A DNA stretch of 64,000 nucleotides from Lycocorax pyrrhopterus obiensis (lineage: Eukaryota; Chordata; Aves; Passeriformes; Paradisaeidae), in NCBI GenBank assembly GCA_014706295.1, contig JACSVZ010000027.1, positions 4,568,924-4,632,923 on the forward strand, written 5' to 3'. The notes beneath the pieces were generated by a model. The model ran no database searches, was not told the DNA's origin, and was given only the letters and a program-made list of their open reading frames with translations. A program made the translations under genes and the position numbers. Positions 23,237 to 36,400 of the stretch are shown here, in pieces. How positions within the stretch are numbered: the stretch's first letter is position 1; the number at the start of each line of letters is the position of its first letter.

Positions 23237-26033
23237 TTTCTATTTCCCCCCTGCAACAAACATGCTGGATCCATGACTACCAAGCCCAGCACCACAACAC
23301 ACCCGGAAAGGTAAGAAAAGCTGGACTAGGATCTCCATAGTAGGACAGGGCCGGGGACTGACCTGTGTGGGCAGTGTAGCCCCTCTGTGGGCAGTGAGGA
23401 CCCTGGTTAGGGGTATTGGAGCTATGGCTGTTCCCAGGTTATTTGGATTTTAGGTGCAGAGGAAAAGATTCAGTGCAAACCAAAACACTCCCAGCAAAGC
23501 CTGTGCAGCTCAGACTTTCACCATCAGTAGTCACTGAGGTACATTTGCACTTGGAAAAGGGTTTTTTTAACAGGCAGGGTATGAGCTTTCAACTTTGCTG
23601 CCGAGAAGATTTCTTTGTCAAGACTTAAATGCGATCTCCTTGTATCTCCAGCCTGTCATTCCAGTAATTTACACATCTAACCAAACCCAGAGGATTTACA
23701 GTACATTGTAAGGTGTGTGGCACAATTAAAAAGCTCTCCCAGGTCCAAATGGACTCCCAGGTCTTCACAGCCCAGATCTCCAGGAGGTGGCAGAAGAGCT
23801 TTGCTTGAGATGATGCTTGGTCTTGGTTCAGAGGAAAATACAATTCAAACCTAAGAATATCAAGGGCCAAACACAGGTTTTGCTCCCTGCTCCCACTGCT
23901 GTCAGTTGAATTAAATCCCATTTTGGAATATCAACCCAATAAAGCCTCCCTGGGCAACTGGATGAAATAAAAACCCCAAATCCACCAAGGTATCTCTCCC
24001 AAGCAAACTTTGTCCCTCCCTTTTCCACAGCACCACCTCTAAAAACCTTGGTGCTGAAGGACACCAAAAGGATTGTCATCAGTGTTGCCTCAAACTATGC
24101 TCAATTCTTTTCCCCATTCCTTAAATCAGGCATTTGAAATTATTTCTTTCCCATCAGTGTTCATCATTTGGTTTCCAGTCCCTGAGGCTGTGCTGCCTGG
24201 CAGGGGTTGGACAGGGAGGTTTGCAGCGGTGTCAAGAGGGGCTGAAAAGGGCTCTGAGTTAACCAGAGCAAAGCTGGGGGACCTTAGATGTCCTTGTCTA
24301 GACCTGGCTGAACAGTGAACAACCCAAATTCACTCCAGCCCGATGCCAAACCTCCACCTCCCACCGAGCCCAAACCCACCCCAGGGTACCAGAGAATGAA
24401 CCATCTCTTCCTCAGATCTTCCTGAGCCACACAGGACAAAGAATTTCTACAAGTTCCCTTTGGTACATGAAGAAACTTAATTTTCCCTGAAATACGGTTT
24501 TGTCCAGTTCTTATTCAGCAATTCCTGTGCGGCTTTGACAAAAGCAAGAGGACAGAGTGGTGTCTCCTCCACTTGCTTCCCAAGGAATGGGATCCAGCCG
24601 TGCTCTCATCTCCTTCCACAGAGCCCCAGTCCCTGTTTAAATGGGAATGATCCATGTAATGGCACGGGATCCCAAAGGACCCTCCTGAGATGAAGTATTC
24701 CCTTCCCCTCTGATGCTGGACAAGGCTGGAGGTCAGTGGGGCAGAGGGTTTGGGATCAATAGTTCAGCCAGAGCGAGTTCCCTGCTCACTTCACCCACAA
24801 TGCCAATTTTAGCTTATTTGGAAGCTTTTTCATTGAATGCTCAAAATTGAGACTCGTGGGAAGATTTCAACTCCAAAAGGATTAGAAGCAACATATAAAT
24901 AATGGTCTGCTCTTGGGTATTCAGGAGGTAAAAAAAATAAGGCTAATTAAGCCTATTTGCAGTATTATGTCTGTCATAAACTCTTTAATTCAGTTCAAAT
25001 CAATTTGAGCCAGAAAAGGGATAAAAAGGAATAAGCCCTTTAAAAGACCTGTAGCTGGTGAGAGGGAAGCTCTGAGTGGCCTCCAAACAGCCAGTTAGTG
25101 GCTTGATCTGCTCTGAGACCGCTCTGTGCCAGCCCTGGAGGGAGCAGGAGTCAAAAATAGTTGTAAAAACCAAAAAGGCAACAAAGTCAAGGCAAAGAGA
25201 GTGTGAGCTCATGCTCCTCACTGCGGGGGAATTGCTCAGAGCAGATGGAAATGAGTGGCTGAGCTGCCCAGCTCCAGCAGACCCACACTGCAGAGCTGAG
25301 CACACAGGGCACATCCCACACCTCTGAGGAGAACTCCATCCTGCTGGAATTCAGCACAATTCCGCCTGTGGATGGGCCCGTCTAGCAACCCAAACCAGCA
25401 TCTTCACCCCTTGCATTGCCACTGAATTTTGATTTGAGCTGAAGGATTCCCATGTTCTTTGCAGCACCAGCCCATCTCCACTCTGGCTGGTTTGTACCCA
25501 TTGCCAAGACTGAGTAATACAGCAGATTTGTTACCTCAGGGACGACCCAGAGCTGCTGCAGGATTAACCAGGAAAACCCCTGGAGCAGGAAAATACACTG
25601 TCAGGGAGCTGAACACCCACAGAGGCTGTGCTACACACACCTGCATTTACCTGGCGGCCAGGTCAGGGGGTGCCTCACTGCCATTCCCAAAGCTGCTCTC
25701 CAAATCACAGCCAGAGGAACTGGACAGGCTGTTCCTGTTGTGTTCAGCTAAAAGTCCACTGGAAAAACAAGGCTCGGAGTCAGGGGCTCATGACTCCAAA
25801 GCCTGTGCTCTTTTCCCCAGGTCACCTTCCCTCAGGCCTGCAGGGGCTGGATACACCCAACTCCTCAGGGCAGGGATTGTCACTCACGACCTGCACATAT
25901 TTCAGACGCCCCTGTTCCCGTGGTTCCTAATTCCCTGTCAGAAGCTTTACCTGTCACTGGCACAGGGCAGGATGTGGGATGTCACACGCCTCGGGCGCCA
26001 GGCAGAGTGTGCTGCACATAGGACAAAAAGGCG

Positions 26034-26057
26034 ATTGATTGATTGATTGATTGATTG
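26034..26057. repeat. (GATT)n microsatellite
   Basis: About six GATT units end in GACTG. It is short and likely variable in length. Confidence 0.9.
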
Positions 26058-26925
26058 ACTGGGGGGGAGGAGGGAGAGAGATGCATAACTGGCACCATCA
26101 CCCTGGATCACCACCCATAAATACCCCCCTGTGAGGCCATGTGCTGTAGAGGGGCAACTTCACAGCCCTCACCTGAGTTCCTGCAGCTCAAACAGGCTGC
26201 TCCAGGTGACCTGGAACAGCAAGGTTAAAACGTGGTTAAAACGCACCTGGAGTCCAACATCCAAACTACAGACCTGGGAGGTGATGGACGTGAGCTCCCT
26301 TTGTTTGTAAACTGGTACTTCTGAGGCACAATTCCTGTGTCAAAATGAGATTATTCAGCAGTGTGTCTGCGAGCTCACAGCAGAAAGGGTTCAGCCAGCT
26401 CCCAGGGAACGGCGCTGGGAATCCCCCACTGCCAGAGTCCTTCTGTGCCTTGGTGCAGGAGCACGGCTGTCCCTGCTACATCTGGAGCCAGTCTCTGGTT
26501 GTGGCCTCCCCGGTCCCTTAATTCTCTTCTCTCCAGGAGCCAGGGCACGAGCCCTCAGTGTCCCAATGTCACCACCCCGACGCATTTCCAGGAGTGCACC
26601 TGAGGGATGGAGGAGGAGGATATTGCTGTAGAGGTGAGTACAAGTTTGAACTTGAGGGATATTTGTGGCTGCATGAGGCTTCCTGCTGTCCCCACATTCC
26701 CCCTGCTCTCTGTCCCTCCTTCCTGACCCGATACCCAACAAAACCTCTGCTTTCCCCCCCTCACGCAGGGGCTCTCCCCAGGCTGGAGCATCTCAACACC
26801 GAGGTGAGAGCAGCACAGCACACGTTTGGTGCTGGCCTTCGCCCTCTCCCCGCAGCAGAGAGTCGTGTCCCTGTCCCCCTTCCCTGCTGCTTCCCTTCAC
26901 TTGCCTCGCCCCTGGGGCGCTGTCC

Positions 26926-27402
26926 CTACTGCTTGCAGCTGTAGACCACCTCCTCCTGCATGCACTGCTGGCACTCCACGTAGCAGCACCACTGCACCTG
27001 GCAGTGGCACGAGAAGGTGACCAGGCGGCTCTGGGTGTTGTAGCCCCTGCCGCAGCACATGCTGTCGCAGTTGCCCTCCCGGGAGCAGGTCCTGCCCGCG
27101 GTGCCCAGCGAGTATTTGCTGGGCCGGCAGAAGCTGGGCGAGTCCTCCACGTACACCAGGTCGGTGGGGCGGGGCAGGGCGGGGTGCTTGGCGGAGTGGC
27201 CGTGCCTGTGCGGCCCCGCCAGCTCCGAGTGTCCCACGGCGTCGTTGCTGGTGCTGAAGACCTTGACGGCGTCGTCGTAGCGCAGCTTCAGGAGCCGCCC
27301 GATCTCGTGGAAAGGCGAGAGCTGCTTCCAGCACGTCCGGACGGCGCAGGAGCCGGACACGCCGTGGCACTTGCACGTGGTTTTGAGGCCGTTCTTCACC
27401 GC
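26926..27402 (-). CDS. WNT9B: WNT9B coding exon 4 (acylation motif, C-terminal domain, stop)
   Basis: This 477-bp segment encodes residues 202-359 and the TAG at 26928-26926. The acceptor is cctcatcag above 27402. It starts [19 protein letters not shown], in which S217 is the lipid-acylated serine of the Wnt thumb. It continues with the linker and then the index-finger domain with paired cysteines (MCCGRGY, FSCHC, WCCYVEC). The linker at residues 258-281 is rich in histidine (HRHGHSAKH, 266-274) and differs from the mammalian linker as I recall it. A 5' boundary further upstream is ruled out because the phase-0 junction GIK|AVK matches other Wnt9b proteins. Confidence 0.96.
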   Translation of the reverse strand, partial: AVKNGLKTTCKCHGVSGSCAVRTCWKQLSPFHEIGRLLKLRYDDAVKVFSTSNDAVGHSELAGPHRHGHSAKHPALPRPTDLVYVEDSPSFCRPSKYSLGTAGRTCSREGNCDSMCCGRGYNTQSRLVTFSCHCQVQWCCYVECQQCMQEEVVYSCKQ

Positions 27403-30400
27403 CTGATGAGGAAGAGGAGTGGTGGTTATTTACCTGCCAGGACCTAGTTCTGGTAGAGGCAATGCCTCAGGCCGCAGACAGCTGCAAGCACTTCAGTTTT
27501 ATTGGCATTATTTCTATTCTATGGAGGAAAAAGTGTTAATAATTTTTTAAAAATCAGAGGAATGGCTACAGAGTTGACTGGTGAGCCAGAGAGTGAATAG
27601 CCTGAGGATAACCAGCTGAACACGAAGTAAGTTCTTAAATAAGTTCTTATTAATTCTATTTGGCACAGTAGGAGTAGTCAACCATAAAACTGAGTATCTC
27701 CAGCATGGTGGATTCCTTTTGGTGTATTCAAATGAAGACAGTGCTCTAATTAAACAACCAGCTGGACTCAGTAAATGGGAGACAATGGTAAGTCAGTGGC
27801 CTATAACCTACCGGTCAAAATGCTCAATCTGATGGTCTCCCTGACCCAAACCTGTGACATGACTCGTTCCATAGCAAGTCACCAGCAGACTCGTCATTGA
27901 TCTCAAGAGTTTCAGTCCATAATCTGCTTCACACATGCCACCAGCTCTAAGCTCCAGCTGTTCTCAGAACCCCCTGTGGCCCTGGCATAACCCCTGGAGT
28001 CATTCAGCTGTGGAGTTTCACAGCTGTCACTGTGCCGCGCGTCCCTGTCACCCACCCTGGGACCACTGGAGGACACAGGGTGCTCCTCTGCCACTCAACA
28101 CGCAGCTCCTCACACCAGAGCTCAGGAGACTTCCCAGGGACTCTCAGCGCCACGGGGCCCAGGACACACAGGTGAACAGGTCTGGTTTGTGAGCAGGGCA
28201 GCGAATCCCCCCTCACACACAGGATGGGTTGGAACACTTTCACTGAGTCCAAAGTTCATCCCAAGCCTGCCAGCGCAGCTCCTACCTTGATGCCCACGTT
28301 GGTGTTGTGGATGTCCACCTTGGCCCGCAGGTCTTTGCCGATCCTCTTCTGCCCCAGGAACTTTTTCAGGAACTTGGTGCTGTACTTGAGGTTGTCCCCG
28401 CAGACGCCCCACTGCCAGGCCTTGCGGTTCTCCAGGCCCGGGGAGTCGTCGCAGGTGCAGCGCTCCATGCGCCCCGCGCTGCACGCCCGCGCCAGGGAGT
28501 GCGTCAGCGCGGCCGAGGACACGGCGTACAGGAAGGCTGTTTCCTTAAAACCTGCACGGGAGAACGATTGGGAGATGGGAGGAGCAGGAAAGGCACCTCC
28601 CCGGCTCTCCTGCCTCCCCATGGACCAAACCCAAGCACGATAATTAGAAGTACAGAGACAAAACTCCTCCGGTGTTCCCGCACTGTCCCCAGCAGAGGAA
28701 CACAGATTGAAGTGACCGGTGTAGTGACAGCCCAGTCTCACCCATGACTGGTCCAGTATGGACAAGAGACCACTCATGGATCAAGGGAGGGGTGGCAACA
28801 GACAAACAGTCCTGGGAAAACACCCAACTGCAAAAAGTGACAGCCACCAAGCTCTGTCCCCGTCACGGATCTGGTTGGTGCAATTAGAGACCATCATTGA
28901 AATCATGTTGTGGCATAAAATCAGGAAATCTGCAGTAGAGACTGAAAAAGTGTCTTAAAATCCAAGGTGTTATTTAAAAATGTTTTTAATTGGGGCTGTA
29001 CGAGTATTTTCTATGAAAAGACCACATGTAGTTGGAATGGGAAGGGTTCCATGTTGAAGGACATCTTGGCAAGAAGGAAAGCTCACACATGGGTGTGGGT
29101 TTTCCGAATTCTCTGTAAATTGTCTGCTCCCAGTGACTGTGGGGGTGTGTTCTGAAGCTGTTCTCCTCCCCAAAGCAGGATTCCCAGCTTGGCTACAATC
29201 CCTGAGGTTATGGTGTGACTCTGACATTTTAACCAGGAAACGAAGTACAGGGACTGAATGAAAATTCAGTGTGGAGACATGAGATCACACAGGAATAGGA
29301 ATGTTGGTACCCATGAGATTCACGGAAGTTTCAGAAACTCTGGTTGACACAAACCTGACTGAAACTCCAAAATATTTTCTTCATTTATTTTTATTTACCT
29401 CCTCTCCTATTCAATCCTGGGGGAAATCTTAATATTTCCTCTAGAGTTCATTTGCAGAAAAAAACCCCAAACTACTAATGGGAAATTGCTTAACAAGTCC
29501 ACAATTTAGGAATTAGTGCAAGGAAGAGAGGGACAGGTGACTGATCAATAGGTCTGAGGGCAGGAATGGGCAAGATTGGCCAAAACAGAAAAAAATTGGT
29601 TTATGAAAGATAGAGCACTTATACATTGCATAGAAGAAAACACAATGAAGCAAACAAATATTCCACATGGGAAAATTCCAAATGTCCTTCCACATCAGAA
29701 GGAAAATCTGTTTCCCTCAATGATAGAAGAGAGAGAGACAACCACAGAGACTTGATGTAGATTTGCACTAAGCCCTGCCTGGAGCAGAGGTTGGAAGGCA
29801 CCTCTAGAATTCACCAAGTCCAACCTCAAATCTCTCCATCATTCTGTTCCCTCAGAGAACTCCCATCTAGCTGTAATAATAGATCAGAACACTGAGTGCT
29901 GAGATCTGAGTGATGTCCACCATAAACACGACCAGAGAGCAGGACAAAGAGTTCTCCTGATGGCTGCCAGCAAGAAGAATGAAAAATGTGACTAATCGTG
30001 AACATAATGGAGAGGCTTCGTTAGCAACTTCAATAGACTTCATAGGAGCTCTTTGGAATTGCAGAATTTCAGATAAAGATCTACCAGCAGCACAGACATG
30101 AGGGGAGAGTCAGGAAAATATGGAGGAGATCAAGGAGATTGACCAACAAACTGTTTCCTGCCTCACCATTTTGGTTGCTGTAACCACCGGGGCAATAATT
30201 TGCAATTAATCTCTCTGGTTGATGATCCTCTATAAAATTTCTCAGGGTACTCTAAAAATAATGAAAGAATGTCACCAAATCCACCAAAAGTTTTGTAAAA
30301 GCTGGTATGGGACATGGTCAGTGCAGGCTGTGGATGGCAGCATGATGCTCACATTTTCAAACAGTGTCTAACCTGCTCCAAAGGAGCTAAGAGAGGGTAA

Positions 30401-33400
30401 CTGATATTTGAGATCCTAAATCTGCTAAATCATTCCAGCAGCCAATCTCCAGATGCTTACCAGATTCCCAACATCCCCTCTGACACACTGATCCCAGAAG
30501 AGGGGAGAGCATTCCGGAGGCCCTTTCCCATGCCATGAGGAGCCAGCAGGCCCCGGCGGCTCCACAGCCCCTGCTAAATCTGACTCTGTGGATCACCACA
30601 CTGCTCCTGCTATTTCTGATGCTTTGGTTTCCCCATGTAAGTCCTGGCCAGTTTTCAGCCCACTGGAAATCAGAGGCCATTGCTGTGGTCAGGCCACTGC
30701 AGACAGCAGCAACTGCAGAGACCCAGCAGACTTTGAAACGTCTCCTTCTCCTTCAAACAAAGCTTCGACATCACCAGGCTGCCAAACGCTCATCTGAAAA
30801 GTCTGAGATGATTCCCTCTACTTCATCATGAGGAGCCAATCACCATTTAATCGTTAATTCACAAAACAAGTGAGGGAAGTTAAAGCTGTCCTTCAGCCCT
30901 TGTGGAATGTTCAGCAGAGCAGCTGCTGGAGCTGGATTTTCAGGAGGACACACCACAAATGCCAGCAATCAGCTCCAAGGAGCACGATTTGGGATCTGAA
31001 CAGAGGTTTCTCCCTGTGCCCTGGTGTCTCTCCTCCCACGGTGGCAACAGAGCTCCTGTCACCACAGGCAGTGAGGCCTGGAGCCGATTCTGGGCTCTCA
31101 GGGCCCGGGTTGGGGAGGGGTCACTCCCCTGACCCCGCTGAGTGTGTTGTGAGGGACAAAATGGAATCTGAAACTCAGTGCAAGGGGAGCATCTGAGTGC
31201 AGAGGTCTCTGCTGGGCAGTTTGGCTGCGCACATCCAGCACGGAGATGAATTTCAGGAGGCTGCAGCAAGCCAGTTCCCTCTGGTAGGACCTTCCATGTG
31301 TCCAAGCCTTGCCCTGAGCTCTCCAGAAGGATTTCTTAGCTTGGCAGCCTATAAATACAGGACTTTAGCTGCGATGGCAGCACTGTTGTGTGCTGTGGTG
31401 TGCTCCAGACCACAGGGAAAATTGTAACAGGAGGAGTTTGGCTGTGGGGTGACTCTGCCAGAGGAAAGATGCTCAGGGTCAGAGGCTTTTCAACGCTGTA
31501 GTGAGGGAGTGTGAGCATTTCAGAGCAGGTGGAGGAGGCATCTCTCTGAAAAAACAACAGCAAAACCAACCAACCAAAAAAAGCTATAGAAGTATAGAAA
31601 CATTTAGGGTGGAAGGACTCCCAAGGTCTTTAGAACAACCTCCTGCTCAAAGCAGGGCTGGCTCCAATGCCAGCTGCCCAGGGCTTTGTCCAACTGACTT
31701 CTCCAAATCTCCCATCATGGAAATTCCGTGTCTGTGAGTCACCACTCCTCTGTTGTACCATTCCTGGATTCCTCATGGCAACAGTGAAACCACTGCTGGA
31801 AGGTCAGAGTCCAACCAGCAGGAGGCAAAGAAATGGATTAAGGGGTGGAAGGATTGCAGAGCGCTCATTTCTCAAGAAGGATTTTGAGAGTGGCTGGCTC
31901 TGACCTCTTTGCTAAAGGCATTTATTTCCCCAGATCACTGAGTCTGAGGTGAAATCCTGCTCTACCTGACTTCCAGCAGCCCTTAATGGCACACCCAGGA
32001 CACCAAGAGGTCATCAGTGCTTTACATGTTTTTATACAGACACCAAGTGCCCCTGTGTAACAAGGTGGCTTGAAATCATTTAAAATCTGACTCTTTCCAT
32101 GGATCTTTAAAGAAGCGGAGAGGAATGCAGGAGGATTTTGCATGGATCACTGAGGAGTAGTAGCTGTCCTAAGTGACAATGGCCACAGAAAGGTTGCAGG
32201 TTATGCAAAAGGAGCTTCCCAGTTGTACCCAGAGAAATATCAAGAGCAACAAATGGTGCAGACTGGTAAAATGAATCTGGCATTTCAAGAACCAGAAAAC
32301 CCTTGGCTCATTTTTTGTTTGTTTGCTTGCTCGTTTGGCATCTCTAGAAGCAGGAAAAGCACTGATGATCCGGATCAGTCACAGCAGTTTGTCAGTGCTG
32401 ATTGCAAATTGAGTGTGGCTTTTCACCTGTTACAAAAACGCCCCATCCCACTGGGAAGGACCTTTTTCACTCTCTTGAGCTCTTAAGACCATTTAGGACT
32501 GCTGAAAGTGTGTATTTTTCTTTCTGGTTTCTCTCAGAGCATGGAGATAGCAAATTATTTAAACATTTCTAAAACACTTCATCACTACCTGGGTGACAGG
32601 GGAGAGCTGCATGACCAACAGTCTCCAGGAAAATTCCAAGAAATGTCACAAACAGATCAAAAGTGGCAGCTGAAAGCGCTCATGTTCTTTATGAAAGAAA
32701 CAAACCCCTTTGCAAGATAAAGGAAAATGAGAACTAATAATTGCTCCCAGCCAAGTGTCCTGTCACACAGGGGGTGCACACAGCATACCTGGCTGTATTA
32801 AATCATCATTTGATCCTTAAGATTGTGTAATAAAAGTTTTCAAACACTTATCCCCATCTGCCAAAACAGGTTTGAAATTACAGGTGATATTTTATTTTGT
32901 CAGTCAGGAGCCCATGGAAATGTTAAGGCATGCCACCGCCAGATAATTAAATGTTTTCCAGCTATTTGAAGATGAGGATTATTCAATTGTCATTTTCAAG
33001 TTCTTTGAGGTTGATGAAGGTGCAGGTGTCAGAAAGACACTCAAAAGGATCGTGAACAGCTCCTTCCACCGCCTGCTGAAAAATTCACAGTAGAGCCTTG
33101 CAATGAAGAAAATCTGATATTGCATGTGCTGACTTAATAAAATATTAAGTTGATATTTAATGTAATAAAAATTGATCATTTAAAAAGGAAACATTAAAAA
33201 GTTTCGATCCCAATGTTAATGAAAATTAGCATTGATTTTCATCAAAATTAATATTGGCTTCTTCAGGCCCTTTTTTTTTAAAACATTAAGTTGCTGAACA
33301 TTATCAAAGGACTGAAACTCACTAAATCTGAAGACTGATGTTTAGTAAGTGCTAATAGAAGTTATTGAAGGGCTGAAACTGTGTAACAGTCAGGCTTTGG

Positions 33401-36400
33401 TTGGACCAGGACAGGTTTGGCAAACCCTATATGCATTCTCTGGGAACTTTTATTAAGAAATAATTTCAGTGTCCATCTGCATTGTATTTTTCTCAAGCAT
33501 TGGAAGGATTTATTATGTTCCCTTCTACCTCAAAGCCAGACCTTACGGGACAATTTTTTCATCTAAAGCATTTTGGGAAACGAAAAACCAGCGGGTCTTC
33601 TGTCCACTCTGCCCAAATTTCTCCAAATTTATATAAAAGAGTCTTGGGAGAGATTGTCAACATGCACTGAGATGTCTGCATGCAGATAAATAGCTTTTTG
33701 GAACAGTAAATAGGTTTAAATTTTGTGTTTGAGAATAGCAGAGGTTTCACACAGGAATATCCAAAGAACTAAAAGGATTTCTTTCTTAGACTGTCCCCTG
33801 ACATCAAGCACTGACCGTGCTGTCCCACAGCATCACCCCAGCTGAGGAGGGTGCTCAGGGTAAGGAACTCTGCGCTCAGAGAAGAAGGCACCAGCCAAGG
33901 ATGTGAACCTCCCAACCTTCCAAACCCTCCTCCTGCTTTCCAAACCGTCCTCCCACCTTCCAAACCCTCCTCCCGCTTTCCAATCCGTCACAAACCGTGC
34001 TGGGAAGATGAGGACAAAGCTTATTTTGTGGTAAAGGGGCCCAAACTGCCCAGCTCCCACTGCTGGGTGAAACAGAGCTCTCAGCACTCCCCGTTCGCTG
34101 CCTCTCTTTGCTCCACGTCAGATTTAATTTGGGACATCCCGGGGGCTGCAGCGAGACTTTCCCCGCACACCAACTACCTTGTACCTCTCTTGAGCAGGCT
34201 GGGCCGGCCCTCCAGGCTGCAGTTCCAGCGCTCGCTGCGGAACTGGAACTGGCACTCCAGGATGCCCAGGCGGATCGCGTCCCGCAGCGTCTCCGCCAGC
34301 CCCGGCTCCCTCCGGCACAGCCGCTTCTGCTTGCGGGACAGCTGGAGCAGCTCGCACTGCTTCACATGCCCCTTGCCCGGGGCAGAGCCCCCCGGGCCGC
34401 CCAGCGAGGGGAAGTGGGTCAGAGCTTCTTTCCCGGTCAAGCTGGAAGGAGAGAAGCAGGAGAAGCGGTGAGTTAGGGGAGACATCCCTGGGATAGTTCA
34501 AGGTCACGTTGGACAGGAGCTCTGAGGCACCCTGAGGTGTCCCTGCCCATGGCACAGGGTGGTCTTTACAGGTCCATTCCAACCCACAGCAGTCTGGGAT
34601 TCTGTGAGGATTCAAGGATCACAGTCATGGAATAGGTGAAAGAGGGAAGGATACTCAGGGAGCTGCAGGTCGGGGCATTTTACCAGCTCAGAAGATAAAT
34701 CAATACCGATTGATTAGACCTGGCATCCCATTCCCACCACCCACCAGGGCAAAGTCCCAGACTGATGCCGTGGGGAGGAGGAGAAACCCACGTCTGCTGT
34801 CACCAGCAGCCCCGTGGGAAGTTCTCTTGGCTCCACGGAGAGAACAGGACAACACCCACTCGTGGCTCAGAGATGAGCAAAAATCTGACTTAGGGCAGTT
34901 CAGACTGCACCCAGCTCAGTGGGACAGTGCTGGGCTCAGCAGAGGTGTCGCTGTTATGTCAGAATAACAACCCTCACCCAGAACCCGGACTTTGCCTGGC
35001 AGTGGCATTCCAGCACTGACATCCCAGGAAATGTGGTTCCTCTCCCTTTGCCGTGCAGTGTCTGTGCTCCCAGGCACCAAAGTTTCCCCAGCTCCTGGCA
35101 CAGAGAGAGGAAATAAGGAAGTGGGAGCTGGCACTGAAGAGTTTAAGAGCCTGATGTAACAACACAAATCACTCACTGAGAAAGCACAGCTGCAACATTC
35201 CCAAACTCATGTACCAAACTACTGGCTGTCCACGTGCCAACAGACCTGCCACCCATGCCAGGCATCCTCCCTCCCCAAAATCCCTTCTTGCCAGGCTTCA
35301 TCCACATTTTAGTGCCCTCCATCCCAGCTAAACCCTCATTCATCCCTGGTCAGATGTTTGAGACAGCAGCAGTGGCTTCAGAGACTATTTAGAGCAATCA
35401 TCTCCTTCCTAGGAAAGGTGTGATCAGCTCTGAGCCCTCCCCTTTCGCAGGGCTTCAGAAGCAGCAGGAGCTCAGTGCAGAGGCTCGGTGGCTCTGACTC
35501 CAGAGGAGTCCCAGAGTACGACCTCAGCTGGGAAAAAACAGAGAACTGCAAGATAACTGCTCGCTGTTTGTTCTTGCCAGTACAATTCCTTATCCCAAGG
35601 GCCCAGGATATTGGCCAAAAATCCATGAATCCCTTCTCCTGGGGGACACGGAGAGCAGGCAGTGCTTTAGTCCAGTGGCAAACAGCAAAGCAGGAGCCGT
35701 AGGGTGAACACTGAAGTCAGAAATTCAGCCCTTGAGCAGACACAGTTTCACTAAAGGCTGTTGAGATTTGGTGGGGAGGGTTGATGAATTGCAAGTGGCA
35801 GCTGTAAAGCCAAGACTGTGAAGCTCTTTTGTAGCCCAGGGGTGTCTGATTCACATCCAGGTGCTGACTCAGGAAGGAGAACATGATGCAAAGGTGTTGC
35901 TGAAACTTGTGTGAAAGGGAGAAAAGGTGGCAAAGGGATCTTCAAGGTTTACAAGAGATGTGATGAGTGACACGACCCAGGGAAGAGCTGTCCTGGGCAA
36001 GCTCAGAGGAGCTCTAAAACCAGAATGGAGCTGGTGGGCAAAGGTTAAATACAGAACTGTGGAGAAGAGTCAACACAGCTTCTGTGGAAGGTGGTCAGGC
36101 CTCTTAAACCTGAAGGAGTCACTGAACATGCAGACCAAGGACAAGCCAGATGTTACTGTCTGCTTGGACACGTACAGGTGACAGATTTCCAAAACAGCTT
36201 GTGTAAGAACTGGATACCTTCCACAGTTCCCACCAGGAGAAGGAGGGATACCAGGAGAACACAGGGCTGTGGAAGCAGGACTGGCCTCCAAGTCAGTAAA
36301 GATTATTCCAGCCTCTATTATACAAGAACTGGGGGAAATTAGGGTAATTTATTAATTGATAGACTTAAAATAAATGAGGCTGTAGTTAAACTTGCAGCCC

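Larger units (their letters stand above)
22068..26925 (-). other. Possible WNT9B 3' UTR / 3' flank, no coding exon seen
   Basis: This stretch holds a CR1 copy (22658-22944), a GGAT microsatellite (22945-23236), a GATT microsatellite (26034-26057) and an AT-rich block with homeodomain-type TAATTA motifs near 24890-24990. A weaker minus-strand signal ATTAAA (TTTAAT near 24980) could give a shorter 3' UTR. Whether it is transcribed is inferred only. Confidence 0.45.
28552..34184 (-). other. WNT9B: WNT9B intron 2
   Basis: This 5633-bp phase-1 GT-AG intron holds CR1 fragments near 29770 and 31587, a 20-bp x 4 minisatellite at 33916-33995, and AT-rich low-repeat blocks near 29380-30330 and 32790-33300 that look like candidate regulatory DNA. 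No nested gene is recognised. Confidence 0.9.

Noticed and set aside
22830..23314. Open frames reading as Met-Asp-Gly-Trp or His-Pro-Ser-Ile repeats
   Set aside because: Pure translation of the GGAT microsatellite.
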